From positions 51,847 through 115,846 of the forward strand of contig CAJOIS010000014.1 of NCBI GenBank assembly GCA_905234645.1: 64,000 nt of DNA. The letters are read 5' to 3'. Under the pieces are notes generated by a model that worked only from the letters and a program-made list of their open reading frames with translations, did no database searches and was not told the origin of the DNA. Both the position numbers and the translations under genes were made by a program. Each line of letters opens with the position of its first letter. Position 1 is the stretch's first letter. Of the stretch, positions 17,990-26,504 are shown piece after piece. Source of the stretch: an uncultured Bacteroidales bacterium (GTDB taxonomy: Bacteria > Bacteroidota > Bacteroidia > Bacteroidales > F082).

Positions 17990-18066
17990 TGCGGAATTAA
18001 GAATGCGGAATTAAGGACCCCGATAGGTCATTCCGCATTCTGCATTCTGCATTCCGAATTAATATC
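17990..18066 (+). repeat. GAATGCGGAAT-type inverted repeat right after a stop codon
   Basis: Begins 1 nt after the TAA of the upstream gene. GAATGCGGAAT (18001-18011) pairs perfectly with ATTCCGCATTC (18030-18040), and inside it GACC pairs with GGTC. Outer partial copies (GCGGAATTAA on the left, GCATTCCGAATTAAT on the right) extend the symmetry. The same words recur in cysQ (23438-23537) and around the four-helix-bundle gene (38384-38820). Confidence 0.75.
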
Positions 18067-18073
18067 TCCCGCT

Positions 18074-19123
18074 ATGAAAACAAAACTCATCCTATTGTGT
18101 GCTCTTGCGCTAGGGCTCTTTGCCTGCACTTCCAAACCCAAGACCGAGACCTTTAACATCAATGTGAACCTTGCCAATGCCGATGGCGAAACGGTCTATC
18201 TACAAAAAGACGGACAAGTGCTCGACTCGGCCGTGATCGTCAACTGGGATGCCATGTTTGCGACACCCGTTTGCGACGCCAATGAGATGTACGGCATTAT
18301 GCTGAAAGGCTGGCGTCGCCCCTTCTCTTTCTTCGCCGACAACACCGATGTGACCCTTGAAGGTGATGCCCAGAATCCCAACGCCATTTTGGTGAAAGGC
18401 TCCGCGTCGCAAGACCGCCTGAATGCCTTCACCGAGAGCTACAACGCCCTTGAAGCCAAGTTGGAGGCCGACAGCACGATGAGCCAGGAAGATGCCGAGG
18501 AAATCCTGAAGATGCACTGCTTCGACTTCGTTTGGGACAACCCCACCGACCCCGTGGCGCATTATGTGATGTACCGCTACAAGTGGGCCTTCGGTCCCTG
18601 CGAGCTGCGCACCATGCTCAACAACATCCACCATGCCGACAGCACCTTGACGAACAACAACTTGCAACTGGCCGAGGAGTTTGTGGAGAAGCAGGAGCGC
18701 GTGCAGGCGGGTCAGCCCATCATCGACTTCACGCAAAACGACCCCGACGGCAACCCTGTGACGCTGTCTGAACTTGCCCAAGGCAAATTTTTGCTGGTCG
18801 ACTTCTGGGCTTCGTGGTGCCCCGACTGCCGCAAGGCCAACCCCGATGTGGTGGCTGCTTATCAAAAGTTCCACGAGCAAGGTTTTGACGTGCTTGGCGT
18901 GTCGTTCGACACCAACAAGGAAGCCTGGCTTGCTGCCATTGAAAAAGATGGTTTGACTTGGACTCAGGTCTCCGACCTCCAAGGCTGGAGCAATGCCGCT
19001 GGCGCCTTGTATGCCATCTCTTTCATCCCGCAAAACGCCCTCATTAAAGACGGCATGATTGTCGCCCGCAACCTTGAAGGTGAGTATCTGATGGAAGAAA
19101 TTGAGAGGCAGCTGGAAAAATAA
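18074..19123 (+). CDS. TlpA/ResA-like thioredoxin lipoprotein (CPDC)
   Basis: A 349-residue paralogue of the preceding protein: lipobox LFAC, a DUF4369-like N-terminal domain (FNINVNLANADGETVYLQKD) and a thioredoxin domain with FWASWCPDCRKANPDV, active-site C249 and C252. CPDC instead of CGPC changes the predicted redox potential, so the two paralogues may work on different substrates or in opposite directions. The cis-Pro is in IPQNALIKDG. The two genes are separated by the palindromic repeat at 17990-18066. No own promoter box was found. Confidence 0.87.
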   Translation: MKTKLILLCALALGLFACTSKPKTETFNINVNLANADGETVYLQKDGQVLDSAVIVNWDAMFATPVCDANEMYGIMLKGWRRPFSFFADNTDVTLEGDAQNPNAILVKGSASQDRLNAFTESYNALEAKLEADSTMSQEDAEEILKMHCFDFVWDNPTDPVAHYVMYRYKWAFGPCELRTMLNNIHHADSTLTNNNLQLAEEFVEKQERVQAGQPIIDFTQNDPDGNPVTLSELAQGKFLLVDFWASWCPDCRKANPDVVAAYQKFHEQGFDVLGVSFDTNKEAWLAAIEKDGLTWTQVSDLQGWSNAAGALYAISFIPQNALIKDGMIVARNLEGEYLMEEIERQLEK

Positions 19124-19256
19124 CACAGCGTAAAACACAGAAAAACAGCAGCTTCCATAATACGACAGCCTTACAAACAAAAACCACAAAATTAGCGGAG
19201 CCGCGCCCAAGCGCAGCCCCGCTAATTCTATTCCCGAAATGGGGAATGACGGGATT

Positions 19257-19427
19257 TCAAACACCCTTTTCAACGCTGTCGGCAACGATTTGGGCAAAAA
19301 TCGTCCTAATGCTATCTTCCTGCATTTCGTCCAGTTCGAAAGTGCGGAGGTCGAGATAAGCTACTGAATCCGAGAGTCTTTCATATTTTACACCTTGACC
19401 TCGATTAAGAAGCACGAATAAAGCCAT
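19257..19427 (-). pseudogene. Small 56-residue frame, probably a C-terminal gene remnant
   Basis: The minus-strand frame starts MALFVLLNRGQGVKYERLSD and continues VAYLDLRTFELDEMQEDSIR to a TGA at 19257. Codon choice and the amphipathic C-terminal part (TIFAQIVADSVEKGV) look coding. Its ATG, however, falls inside the terminator hairpin of the upstream DUF1573 gene and there is no promoter, which suggests the 3' end of a gene whose front is gone. An intact small protein cannot be excluded. No family was recognised. Confidence 0.4.
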
Positions 19428-19451
19428 CTAACGGTAACATTAGACGGCTTT
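19420..19451 (-). terminator. Terminator of the DUF1573 gene
   Basis: AAAGCC-a-TCTAA (19420-19431) pairs with TTAGA-c-GGCTTT (19440-19451). On the minus strand the stem is followed by ATT, a short T-poor tail. It lies 25 nt after the stop at 19477. Confidence 0.6.
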
Positions 19452-19476
19452 ATGATAACCAAAAAATTACTTCAGA

Positions 19477-19907
19477 TCAGTCGTTGTTGACGGGAGAGCC
19501 GTTGCTGATGCTGTCCGTCTTTTCAGGAAGGGTTTCCATAGGTTGACAAAGCACTTGACCTGTGATGCGCAGCACCACAGTGGAGTTCTTGATGGCGTTG
19601 GAGGTAACCGTTATGCTCTTGTTGAAGTTGCCGATACGGTTTGTCCTATAAGTCACCTTGATGACATCCGACTTGCCGGGGAGGATAGGCTCGATAGGCC
19701 AGGAAGGAACGGTACATCCGCAACTCGACTTGGGCTTTTGAATCAGCAGGGGTGCGTCGCCCGTGTTGGTGAAACGGAACTCACATTCGCCGTTGCCGTT
19801 GTAAGGCACATCGCCGTAGTCGTGGACGATTTCCTCAAATTCGATTGCGCCTTGGCCGCTCCTGCCATAAGGAGCATGACACCAATCAGAAAAATAACTC
19901 TTTTCAT
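19477..19907 (-). pseudogene. DUF1573 exported protein, frameshifted after the signal peptide
   Basis: The ATG at 19907 opens a clean signal peptide (MKRVIFLIGVMLLMAGAAKAQ). At about 19843-19847 the coding frame moves: the mature part IEFEEIVHDYGDVPYNGNGE, then CEFRFTNTGDAPLLI and SSCGCTVPSWP, is in another frame. One missing A (CAAATC read as CAATC) would join the two parts exactly. The GDV...G.C.F.FTN.G..PL.I.....SCGCT pattern is DUF1573, an Ig-like domain common in exported Bacteroidetes proteins. Either this is a recent one-base deletion or a sequence error. Reconstructed length is about 143 residues. Confidence 0.8.
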
Positions 19908-19967
19908 TGCTTTTGATTTTAAAATTGTGAATAATTGATAATAAGTTTTGATTTTGAAATGATGCTG

Positions 19968-19975
19968 CAAAACTA
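19968..19975 (-). promoter_or_regulatory. -7 promoter element for the DUF1573 gene
   Basis: TAGTTTTG on the minus strand, about 60 nt before the ATG at 19907. Confidence 0.55.
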
Positions 19976-20103
19976 CCGCCTTTGTCAAGCGGTCGGATGA
20001 GCATTCCAAGCAATTCCGAGTTATTAAAAATGTAAATTATTGAAAACAAACAAGATATTTTACAACCTGTTCCAAACAATTTTTGAAAAAAGTCCAAAGG
20101 TTT

Positions 20104-21466
20104 TTAGCCTTCTTCCATCTTTTTTCTCCGTCTTCCGCGCAGTTTGTCAACCATATTGACGGTGGTTCCAAGGTAATCCGCTTCCTCTTGGCGCGAGAGC
20201 TTGAAATAGGAAAGGACGTAGGACTTCCGCTCGTCCTCGTCCAAGTCGGGATATTTCTTCCGAAGGGTTGCCATAAGGTCGGGATAGAGCTGGTCCACCA
20301 CCTCAAGCATGGCCTCCCAATGGTCCTTATCGCCGTAAACGAACGTTACCAAGTCTTTGAGAAGAATGGCTTTTTTGTTGCTATTCAGATAGTTGTCTAA
20401 TAATAGCATAATGCGTTGTTCCTTCTTCAGGGCATCCGAAAGGCGATGTGTTTTTGGGCCAAATCCTGGTTCTGCTGCTTGAAGTGGAATAGCTCGGCAT
20501 TGATTTGGGCTTCACGTTTGCGCCGTCTTGCCAAACGGATTTGCGAAACCAACAACGCTGCCAAAACCAAAGTCGCTACCAAACTGACGATAACGATGAT
20601 GCGCTGCTTGATGATGATTTTCCGGTTCAACTCATTCCGCATCACCTCGCTGTCATATTTATGGCTGATGAGTTCAAGATTGTTTCCCTGTTGCTCCATT
20701 TCTCTTAGTTTGCCGCCTTCCTCATACAGACAGCCGTATTTGCAAGCGGTTTCATAATCACCGCGCTCTTCGGCAAAATCGGACAGGACACCGTAATAGA
20801 ACCAAGTATCTTCGTTAGGCTCGGTTTGGGACACAAGTTCTTCCAAACGGCTGTAATAATAATCCGCAGAATCCAAGTCGCCAGATTCAAGATAGATGTT
20901 CCCCATATCGTGATAATAGTACATGAGCAGATGGGCGTCACCATCAGAAAGCGAGGATTGCCAAAACTGGTTGAGATAATCGGCCGACTTTTCGTAATCT
21001 CCAATATTGAAATACATGGTGTGAAAAGCAGACAAGACATTGCGTTTTGCTTCTGTTGATCCGCTTTGGTCGGCGTAAGTCATAGCCTGGTCCAAAGAAT
21101 ACGCCGCACTATCAAATTGCTTGTGGAACTGATAGAAATCACCCAACTCTCTCAAAGCTTCAGCACGGTCGGCGTAATCTTCGCCAAAGCCTTCGGCAGC
21201 TGCCTTCAGTAACGAAACGACTTCTTTTTTGTCAGCATAGTAGCCTAAACATTGGGCAATGTGATACCGCGCGTGAGCCACCGTCAGACTTTGATTCGCC
21301 ATAAGGCCATAATGCTCCGCTTCCTTGAACAACTTCATGGCCTCCGCCTTGTTGCCTGAATCCAACTGAATACGAGCGTTTTCCAAGGCTTCACATCGTG
21401 GGATGAGGAATGACAAGCGGCCAAAGCCGAAAAAAGGAACAACAATATCAAGTGATGTGGTTTCAT
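20104..21466 (-). pseudogene. TPR - membrane helix - HTH regulator lipoprotein with two frameshifts
   Basis: Three frames must be joined. The first, from the ATG at 21466, gives a lipoprotein signal with LAAC. A missing G near 21395 (GTGGAA read as GTGAA) leads into the second (CEALENARIQLDSGNKAEAM ...), which holds about six TPR-like helical repeats, a transmembrane helix (IIVIVSLVATLVLAALLVSQ) and a basic coiled coil. Near 20445, at an A-run followed by CACAT, the frame moves again to LSDALKKEQRIM and a C-terminal domain ending DERKSYVLSYFKLSRQEEAD and a LuxR-like HTH helix. The same architecture is intact at 51133-52869. The family is thought to regulate transcription from the membrane. 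Decay or sequence errors; a -1 slip at the A-run is a weaker alternative. Confidence 0.75.
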
Positions 21467-21471
21467 GGGAA

Positions 21472-21479
21472 CAAAGGTA
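21472..21479 (-). promoter_or_regulatory. -7 promoter element five bases before an ATG
   Basis: TACCTTTG on the minus strand; only 5 nt separate it from the ATG at 21466, predicting an almost leaderless transcript. Confidence 0.55.
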
Positions 21480-21673
21480 TAGTTTTCTCTGCTTTTGTCA
21501 TGTGGTTGAAAGGGCAGTCCTAACTTTTCCCCTTATAGAAAAATGTAAATTATTGATAATAAAATGGTTGAACAAAGCACCATTCCAAACTATTTGTTGG
21601 AAAAGTGCAAAAACTTTGCTGGTTTTGGATAAAATTGTTGGTTGTAACCGATAATTTTGAAAACCATTTTAGC

Positions 21674-22984
21674 CTACAAATCCTCCAAAGAAAATCCTTC
21701 CATCCGAATCTGATACGATGAAAACTCCGATGGCAAAGCAAGCACTCTTTCCTGCAAATCTTTCAGACTGATTTTGTCCTTGTTACGCTTGACTTTGGCC
21801 ACAAGGCAAGTCTTGTCAAATTCGTTCAAGGCCACCATGTCAATCTCATTTTTGCCTTTGCGATCCCACCAGTTGCCCACTTTCGTGAACTTGCCGCTTT
21901 GCATCGCCTTCTCTTGGAAATAACGCTCCAAAGTGCGTCCCGTGAATTGCGAGTAATTGTCTGTCACATATTGTTTTAGCAGATCAAGTTGGTTGCTTTC
22001 AATCAAGCCTTGGTAAGGATAGACAAAGCGAAACCAAAAGCGCAGGAAGCAGTCGTCAATCTGCCAGCGGATGTTCCTCACACCTGGCTTGCTCAACAAA
22101 GGCGTGTTCTTGCTGATGAAAAGATAATCCTCATACATGTTGTTCAAATAGGCTCCCGTGTTTTTCCCGATGATGCTGTCAATTTCACTTTGTGTGGTCA
22201 TGCCGCCAGCGATGAGTTGAAGGATGGAGAAATAGGTGCCGTAGTCGCGACCAAAGTCCGAAATCAACAATTCGGTGCCTTCGGTCAAGAAGGGCGAGTC
22301 GGGCGACAGGGCATAGTTGAGCATTTTCTGTTTAGTCGTGGCGCGGGCATCCATCAGCAAGGCGACATATTTGGCCACGCCTCCCGTAAGCATGTAAAGG
22401 CTGAGCAAATCGTCTGGTTTGTACTCGGGATTGTGCTCGGTCAAAATAGTTTTCAACGTTTCTACGCTGAAAGGAAGCAGGCGCAGATGCGAGTCACGGC
22501 GGCCATAGAGAGGCTGGTCGCTGTGGTCGAAAATGCGCTTCATCATGGAATAGATGGAGCCGCAGAGGATGAGGTTAACATGGGTTTTGTCCTTGTTGCG
22601 GTCCCAAATGTCCTGTATCTCACTCGGAATGGCAGCATTGATGCCCAATAAGTTCTGAAATTCATCAATAATAAGCGTATAATGGTGATTTTCACCGTAT
22701 TTCATCAACTCTTTGAAAAGATTACCGAATTTTTCCACCTGCCCGTACAATTGCAGACCAAGCATATCTTGCACCTGTTGCTGGAACTTGCGGCAAAGCA
22801 CTTGTTCGTTGTCTTTTGACACATACAAGTACAAACAGGCGTTGTTTTCCGCACTTTTCAACAGCAAAGCGGTCTTTCCTATGCGTCGTCTCCCGATGAG
22901 TGTGGTCATCAAGGAACGGTTGGCTGACTGTTGCCAATTCTTTTCAAGTATCTGTAATTCAGCTGTTCTATCGTAGAATTTCAT
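21674..22984 (-). CDS. AAA ATPase with C-terminal nuclease-like domain (archaeal ATPase / DUF234 type)
   Basis: A 436-residue protein. Walker A GRRRIGKT (31-38) and Walker B LIIDEFQ (D107, E108) are intact. A winged-helix region follows, then a C-terminal PD-(D/E)XK-like segment: NEIDMVALNEFDKTCLVAKVKRNKD with D382 and K399. In relatives the residue two before that Lys is usually Glu; here it is K397, so the nuclease site looks inactive. Members are often described as mobile-element- or defence-associated ATPases of unknown role, and the gene stands alone. Its promoter region holds two tight palindromes, suggesting repression by a dimeric protein. Confidence 0.85.
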   Translation of the reverse strand: MKFYDRTAELQILEKNWQQSANRSLMTTLIGRRRIGKTALLLKSAENNACLYLYVSKDNEQVLCRKFQQQVQDMLGLQLYGQVEKFGNLFKELMKYGENHHYTLIIDEFQNLLGINAAIPSEIQDIWDRNKDKTHVNLILCGSIYSMMKRIFDHSDQPLYGRRDSHLRLLPFSVETLKTILTEHNPEYKPDDLLSLYMLTGGVAKYVALLMDARATTKQKMLNYALSPDSPFLTEGTELLISDFGRDYGTYFSILQLIAGGMTTQSEIDSIIGKNTGAYLNNMYEDYLFISKNTPLLSKPGVRNIRWQIDDCFLRFWFRFVYPYQGLIESNQLDLLKQYVTDNYSQFTGRTLERYFQEKAMQSGKFTKVGNWWDRKGKNEIDMVALNEFDKTCLVAKVKRNKDKISLKDLQERVLALPSEFSSYQIRMEGFSLEDL

Positions 22985-23010
22985 ATCTTTTCAGATTTAA
23001 TTTAACCATT

Positions 23011-23038
23011 GTTAATTTAACGACTATTAAATTAATAG
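23011..23038 (-). promoter_or_regulatory. Two AT-rich palindromes between promoter and ATPase gene (operator-like)
   Basis: GTTAA-T-TTAAC (23011-23021) and CTATTAA-A-TTAATAG (23024-23038) are perfect inverted repeats. They lie in the leader just downstream of the -7 box at 23045-23052, where a bound dimer would block transcription. The regulator is unknown. Confidence 0.5.
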
Positions 23039-23044
23039 CGGTTA

Positions 23045-23052
23045 CAAAGATA
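23045..23052 (-). promoter_or_regulatory. -7 promoter element for the ATPase gene
   Basis: TATCTTTG on the minus strand, about 60 nt before the ATG at 22984. Confidence 0.6.
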
Positions 23053-23108
23053 GTTTTTTTTTGAATAGGTTGCTACTAAATTTCAAAAACTTCGTTGAAA
23101 ATCTCATT

Positions 23109-23906
23109 TCAGTAACTTCCAGAAGCCGCCCAAGCCACAAACGGGGGATTAGGATAGTCCTTTTTGCTGTATTCCAAAGGCAACCCGTCACTGATGCGGA
23201 GCACTTTGCCACCCGCTGCGCGAAGGATGGCATCGGCGGCGGCGGTGTCCCATTCCTTGGTCTTGCTGTAGCAAACGTAGACATCGGCGGTGCCTTCGGC
23301 GAGACGGGCGAATTTCAGGCTGCTGCCTTGCGTGTCGATGACGAGGTCAGGATGGGCGGGACGCAATACCTTATTAATATATGCGTTCACCTCGGGCGTG
23401 CGATGGGAACGACTGACTAAAACCGTGAACGGACGAGGAAATTCGGAATGCTGAATGCTGAATGCTGAATAAGGGCGAAGCCCAGCGTCGCCTTGCGCTA
23501 TTCCGCATTCTGCATTCATAATTCCGCATTCACAATCAGCGTACCACAATTGTTCGGTTACTGGTGCATAAATCACACCCAAGACGGGTTGTTTGTCGTC
23601 AATCAGCGCAATGTTGACCGTAAATTCGCCGTTGCGGTTCACAAATTCAACGGTGCCATCCAAGGGGTCAACGAGCCAATAGCGTTTGTATTGCGAACGG
23701 TCAGGCGGCAGGTCTTCCTCACTGACAAAGGGTAAGCCCGTAGGTCTCAGCGTTTCCTTGATGATATTACTGGCGCGAAGGTCGGCCTGGGTAACGGGCG
23801 AGTCGTCGTCCTTAGTATAAATCTCAAAAGGCTGGGCGTAGACCTCCATGATGGCCTTGCCGGCTACGCGTGCAGCGTGGGTGGCATATTGCAATAATTC
23901 TTCCAT
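23109..23906 (-). CDS. cysQ: 3'(2'),5'-bisphosphate nucleotidase CysQ with a translated repeat insert
   Basis: A 265-residue Mg-dependent phosphatase that recycles PAP from sulfate assimilation. The inositol-monophosphatase-fold motifs are present: VSEED (metal Glu), WLVDPLDGTVEFVNRNGEF with DPLDGT, and EWDTAAADAILRAAGG. Between GVIYAPVTEQLWYADC and FTVLVSRSHRTPEVN lies an atypical stretch, about residues 125-157, coded by the palindromic repeat at 23438-23537. It reads ECGIMNAECGIAQGDAGLRP then YSAFSIQHSEF and lies where relatives have a short surface hairpin. The frame is kept, so the enzyme is probably functional with an enlarged loop. Confidence 0.93.
   Translation of the reverse strand: MEELLQYATHAARVAGKAIMEVYAQPFEIYTKDDDSPVTQADLRASNIIKETLRPTGLPFVSEEDLPPDRSQYKRYWLVDPLDGTVEFVNRNGEFTVNIALIDDKQPVLGVIYAPVTEQLWYADCECGIMNAECGIAQGDAGLRPYSAFSIQHSEFPRPFTVLVSRSHRTPEVNAYINKVLRPAHPDLVIDTQGSSLKFARLAEGTADVYVCYSKTKEWDTAAADAILRAAGGKVLRISDGLPLEYSKKDYPNPPFVAWAASGSY
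23438..23537 (-). repeat. GAATGC-type palindromic element inside cysQ
   Basis: The left arm carries three ATGCTGA(AT) words (about 23446-23470). The right arm (about 23500-23535) carries ATTCCGCATTCTGCATTC and a further ATTCCGCATTC. The central part contains GGGC-GAA-GCCC (23473-23483) and another small stem. It shares its words with 17990-18066 and 38384-38820, but lies wholly within the cysQ coding sequence and keeps the frame. Confidence 0.8.
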
Positions 23907-23910
23907 GTTA

Positions 23911-23926
23911 CAAAATTACAAAATTA
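23911..23926 (-). promoter_or_regulatory. Tandem -7 boxes for cysQ
   Basis: TAATTTTG occurs twice back to back on the minus strand (23919-23926 and 23911-23918). The distal one predicts a leader of under 10 nt; the proximal one is only 4 nt from the ATG at 23906. Confidence 0.5.
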
Positions 23927-23994
23927 TCTACCTATAAATCAACAAAATAAAAAATTTTTACCAAAAATATTTCTTTTGTCCGCTATTATTCCAC

Positions 23995-24002
23995 TAATTT
24001 TG
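23995..24002 (+). promoter_or_regulatory. -7 promoter element for topA
   Basis: TAATTTTG, about 97 nt before the ATG at 24100; divergent from cysQ. Confidence 0.6.
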
Positions 24003-24099
24003 CACGCGAAATGCTGAGCATTGACTAACGTCGAATCAAAGATTTCAACGAAGTTAAAAATCGAGGCTGCTGGAGCACCCTTAGCGTAAAAAAGAAATT

Positions 24100-26418
24100 A
24101 TGGCAAAGAATTTAGTTATTGTGGAGTCACCGACCAAGGCCAAGACCATCGAAGGTTTCCTTGGGAAAGAATTTACGGTGAAGGCAAGTCAAGGCCATGT
24201 GCGCGACTTGAACAAAAACACCTTGAGTGTCAATATCGACAAGAACTTCGAACCCGAATATGAAATCCCCGATGACAAGAAAGCCCTGGTGGCCGAGTTG
24301 CGTAAACTGTCAAAAGCTGCCGACACGGTGTGGCTGGCATCCGATGAGGACCGCGAGGGAGAATCCATCTCGTGGCATCTTTACGAAGTGCTCGACCTGA
24401 AGAAAAAAGACACCAAGCGTATCGTCTTCCATGAAATCACCAAATCGGCCATCACCAACGCCATCGAGAACCCGCGCGACATCAACATGGGGCTCGTCAA
24501 CGCACAACAAGCACGTCGTGTGCTTGACCGTTTGGTAGGTTACGAGCTGTCGCCGCTGTTGTGGAAGAAGGTGAAGCCCGCCCTTTCTGCCGGTCGTGTG
24601 CAGAGTGTGGCCGTGCGCCTCATCGTCGAACGTGAGGAAGAAATCAAGAACTTCGTGCAAGGTTGCGCCTACCGTGTGACGGCACAGTTTATCTTCACCA
24701 AAGACGGACAGGAATACAACCTCTTTGCCGAGTTGCCGCACCGTTTCGAGAACGAGAAAGAGACCAGGAAATTCTTGGAGTCGTGCACGAACGCAATCTA
24801 TAAAGTCGACAGCATCGAGAAGAAACCCACCGTGCGCTATCCCGCACCGCCGTTCACTACTTCGACGCTGCAACAGGAGGCCGCCCGCAAGTTGGGCTTC
24901 TCGGTCGCCAACACGATGCGCATCGCACAACAGCTGTACGAATCTGGTAAAATCACCTACATGCGTACCGACTCTGTCAACTTGTCGAGTCTTGCCCTTG
25001 GCATGGCCAAAAAGGAAATCGAGCAGAACTACGGCGCAGAATATGTGAAGACCCGTCAATACCACACCAAGGCAAAGGGCGCACAAGAGGCCCACGAAGC
25101 CATCCGCCCAACCTATCTCAACCAGCCCACCATCAAGGGTACTGCCGACGAACGCCGCCTCTATGAGCTGATTTGGAAGCGCACCATCGCCTCGCAAATG
25201 GCAGATGCCCAGATGGAACGCACCAATGTCAACATCGGCGTGTCGACCAACAAGAAACAGTTCGTCGCCACAGGCGAAGCCATCCTCTTCGACGGTTTCC
25301 TCAAAGTGTACCGCGAGAGCTTCGACGACACGACGGAAGAAGACACCACCATCCTGCCGCCTATCGAAGTTGGCACGCCCCTCGAGATGGACAAAATGGA
25401 AGCACAGCAACGCTACACGCGCCCGCCGTTCCGCTACAACGAAGCCAGCCTCGTCAAGAAGATGGAAGAGTTGGGCATCGGCCGTCCTTCGACATACGCC
25501 CCCACCATTTCCACCATCCAAAAGCGTGAGTATGTCACCAAAGGCGACGTGAAAGGCACCCCTCAAGAGTTCCAAATCATCACCCTGAAAAACAACAAAA
25601 TATCCGAGAAGAAAGGCAAGGAGACCATAGGCACCGAGAAAGGCAAACTCATGCCTACCGACATTGGCGTGTTGGTTAACAAGTTCTTGCTGCAATATTT
25701 TGAGAGCATCATCGACTACAACTTCACCGCCAACGTGGAGAAAGAGTTCGACCAGATTGAAGAGGGACAGCGCGAATGGAACACCATGATCCGTGATTTC
25801 TACAAAGGCTTCCACAACCAAATCATCTCCACCACCGAAAACTCGGGTAAGTTCAGCGGTGAGAAGCTCCTTGGCACTGATCCTGCCTCGGGCAAAAATG
25901 TGTATGTAAAGGTGGGTCGCTTCGGCCCAGTTGCCCAGATTGGCGACACCGAATCGGAGGAAAAACCCCGTTTCGCCGGCTTGAAGAAAGACATGAGCAT
26001 CGAAAGCGTTACGCTTGAGGAAGTGTTGAAACTCTTTGACTTTCCACGCTTTCTTGGTCAATATGAAGACAACGATGTCATTGTTGCGGTCGGTCGTTTT
26101 GGTCCCTATATCCGTCATGACAACAAGTTCTACAGCTTGGCCAAGACCGACAACCCCGCCTTGGTGGAAATTGACCGCGCCATCGAGATTATCAACGAAA
26201 AACGCCAAAAGGACCTGGACAACATCATCTTAGCCTTTGACCAAGACCCAGACCTGCACGTATTGAATGGTCGCTTTGGACCTTATATCGCCTACAAGAA
26301 GAGCAATTACAAACTTCCGAAGGGCACCGATCCTTCCACCTTGACCTACGAGCAATGCATGGCTATCGTGGAAGACCCAAAGAACGCACCGAAGAAAAAG
26401 ACAGCAAAAAAGAAATAA
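24100..26418 (+). CDS. topA: DNA topoisomerase I
   Basis: A 772-residue type IA topoisomerase that relaxes negative supercoils. The Toprim domain (LVIVESPTKAKTIEGFLG with catalytic Glu, then SDEDREGESISWH with the DxD metal site) occupies about 1-145. The catalytic tyrosine is Y287 in ITYMRTDSVNLS. The GRPSTYAPTISTIQ motif is at about 465. The C-terminus has two or three short repeats with GRFGPY (about 600-750) in place of the zinc fingers of E. coli TopA, as is common in Bacteroidetes. A terminator follows at 26426-26457. Confidence 0.96.
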   Translation: MAKNLVIVESPTKAKTIEGFLGKEFTVKASQGHVRDLNKNTLSVNIDKNFEPEYEIPDDKKALVAELRKLSKAADTVWLASDEDREGESISWHLYEVLDLKKKDTKRIVFHEITKSAITNAIENPRDINMGLVNAQQARRVLDRLVGYELSPLLWKKVKPALSAGRVQSVAVRLIVEREEEIKNFVQGCAYRVTAQFIFTKDGQEYNLFAELPHRFENEKETRKFLESCTNAIYKVDSIEKKPTVRYPAPPFTTSTLQQEAARKLGFSVANTMRIAQQLYESGKITYMRTDSVNLSSLALGMAKKEIEQNYGAEYVKTRQYHTKAKGAQEAHEAIRPTYLNQPTIKGTADERRLYELIWKRTIASQMADAQMERTNVNIGVSTNKKQFVATGEAILFDGFLKVYRESFDDTTEEDTTILPPIEVGTPLEMDKMEAQQRYTRPPFRYNEASLVKKMEELGIGRPSTYAPTISTIQKREYVTKGDVKGTPQEFQIITLKNNKISEKKGKETIGTEKGKLMPTDIGVLVNKFLLQYFESIIDYNFTANVEKEFDQIEEGQREWNTMIRDFYKGFHNQIISTTENSGKFSGEKLLGTDPASGKNVYVKVGRFGPVAQIGDTESEEKPRFAGLKKDMSIESVTLEEVLKLFDFPRFLGQYEDNDVIVAVGRFGPYIRHDNKFYSLAKTDNPALVEIDRAIEIINEKRQKDLDNIILAFDQDPDLHVLNGRFGPYIAYKKSNYKLPKGTDPSTLTYEQCMAIVEDPKNAPKKKTAKKK

Positions 26419-26425
26419 TCAAGTG

Positions 26426-26457
26426 AAAGCGGCGGAAAGATTTCTGTCGCTTTTTTA
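26426..26457 (+). terminator. Terminator of topA
   Basis: AAAGCGGCGGAAA pairs with TTTCTGTCGCTTT (two G-U pairs) around a 2-nt loop, ending in a T-run. Confidence 0.75.
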
Positions 26458-26482
26458 TTGAGTAACAATCGAAATAAATTTC

Positions 26483-26490
26483 TATTTTTG
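26483..26490 (+). promoter_or_regulatory. -7 promoter element for the DHS-like gene
   Basis: TATTTTTG, about 146 nt before the ATG at 26637; the long leader carries the palindromic element at 26505-26605. Confidence 0.55.
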
Positions 26491-26504
26491 CATCTTTGAA
26501 TGGA

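Larger units (their letters stand above)
19124..19476. other. 353-bp gap: inverted repeat, small remnant frame, terminator
   Basis: The gap contains AATTAGCGG (19190-19198) facing CCGCTAATT (19219-19227), a 9-bp inverted repeat with a C/G-rich 20-nt loop. It is followed by the short minus-strand frame at 19257-19427 and the terminator hairpin at 19420-19451. No promoter box, tRNA or other structured RNA was recognised. Confidence 0.5.

Noticed and set aside
18200..19297. 365-codon minus-strand frame opposite the second TlpA-like gene
   Set aside because: Antisense shadow; the plus-strand lipoprotein with WCPDC is certain. Only the short separate frame at 19257-19427 was kept, with low confidence.
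24310..26208. Long open frame (632 codons) on the minus strand opposite topA
   Set aside because: It is a shadow of the GC-biased topA codons; its predicted protein has no recognisable motifs, while the plus strand is certain TopA.
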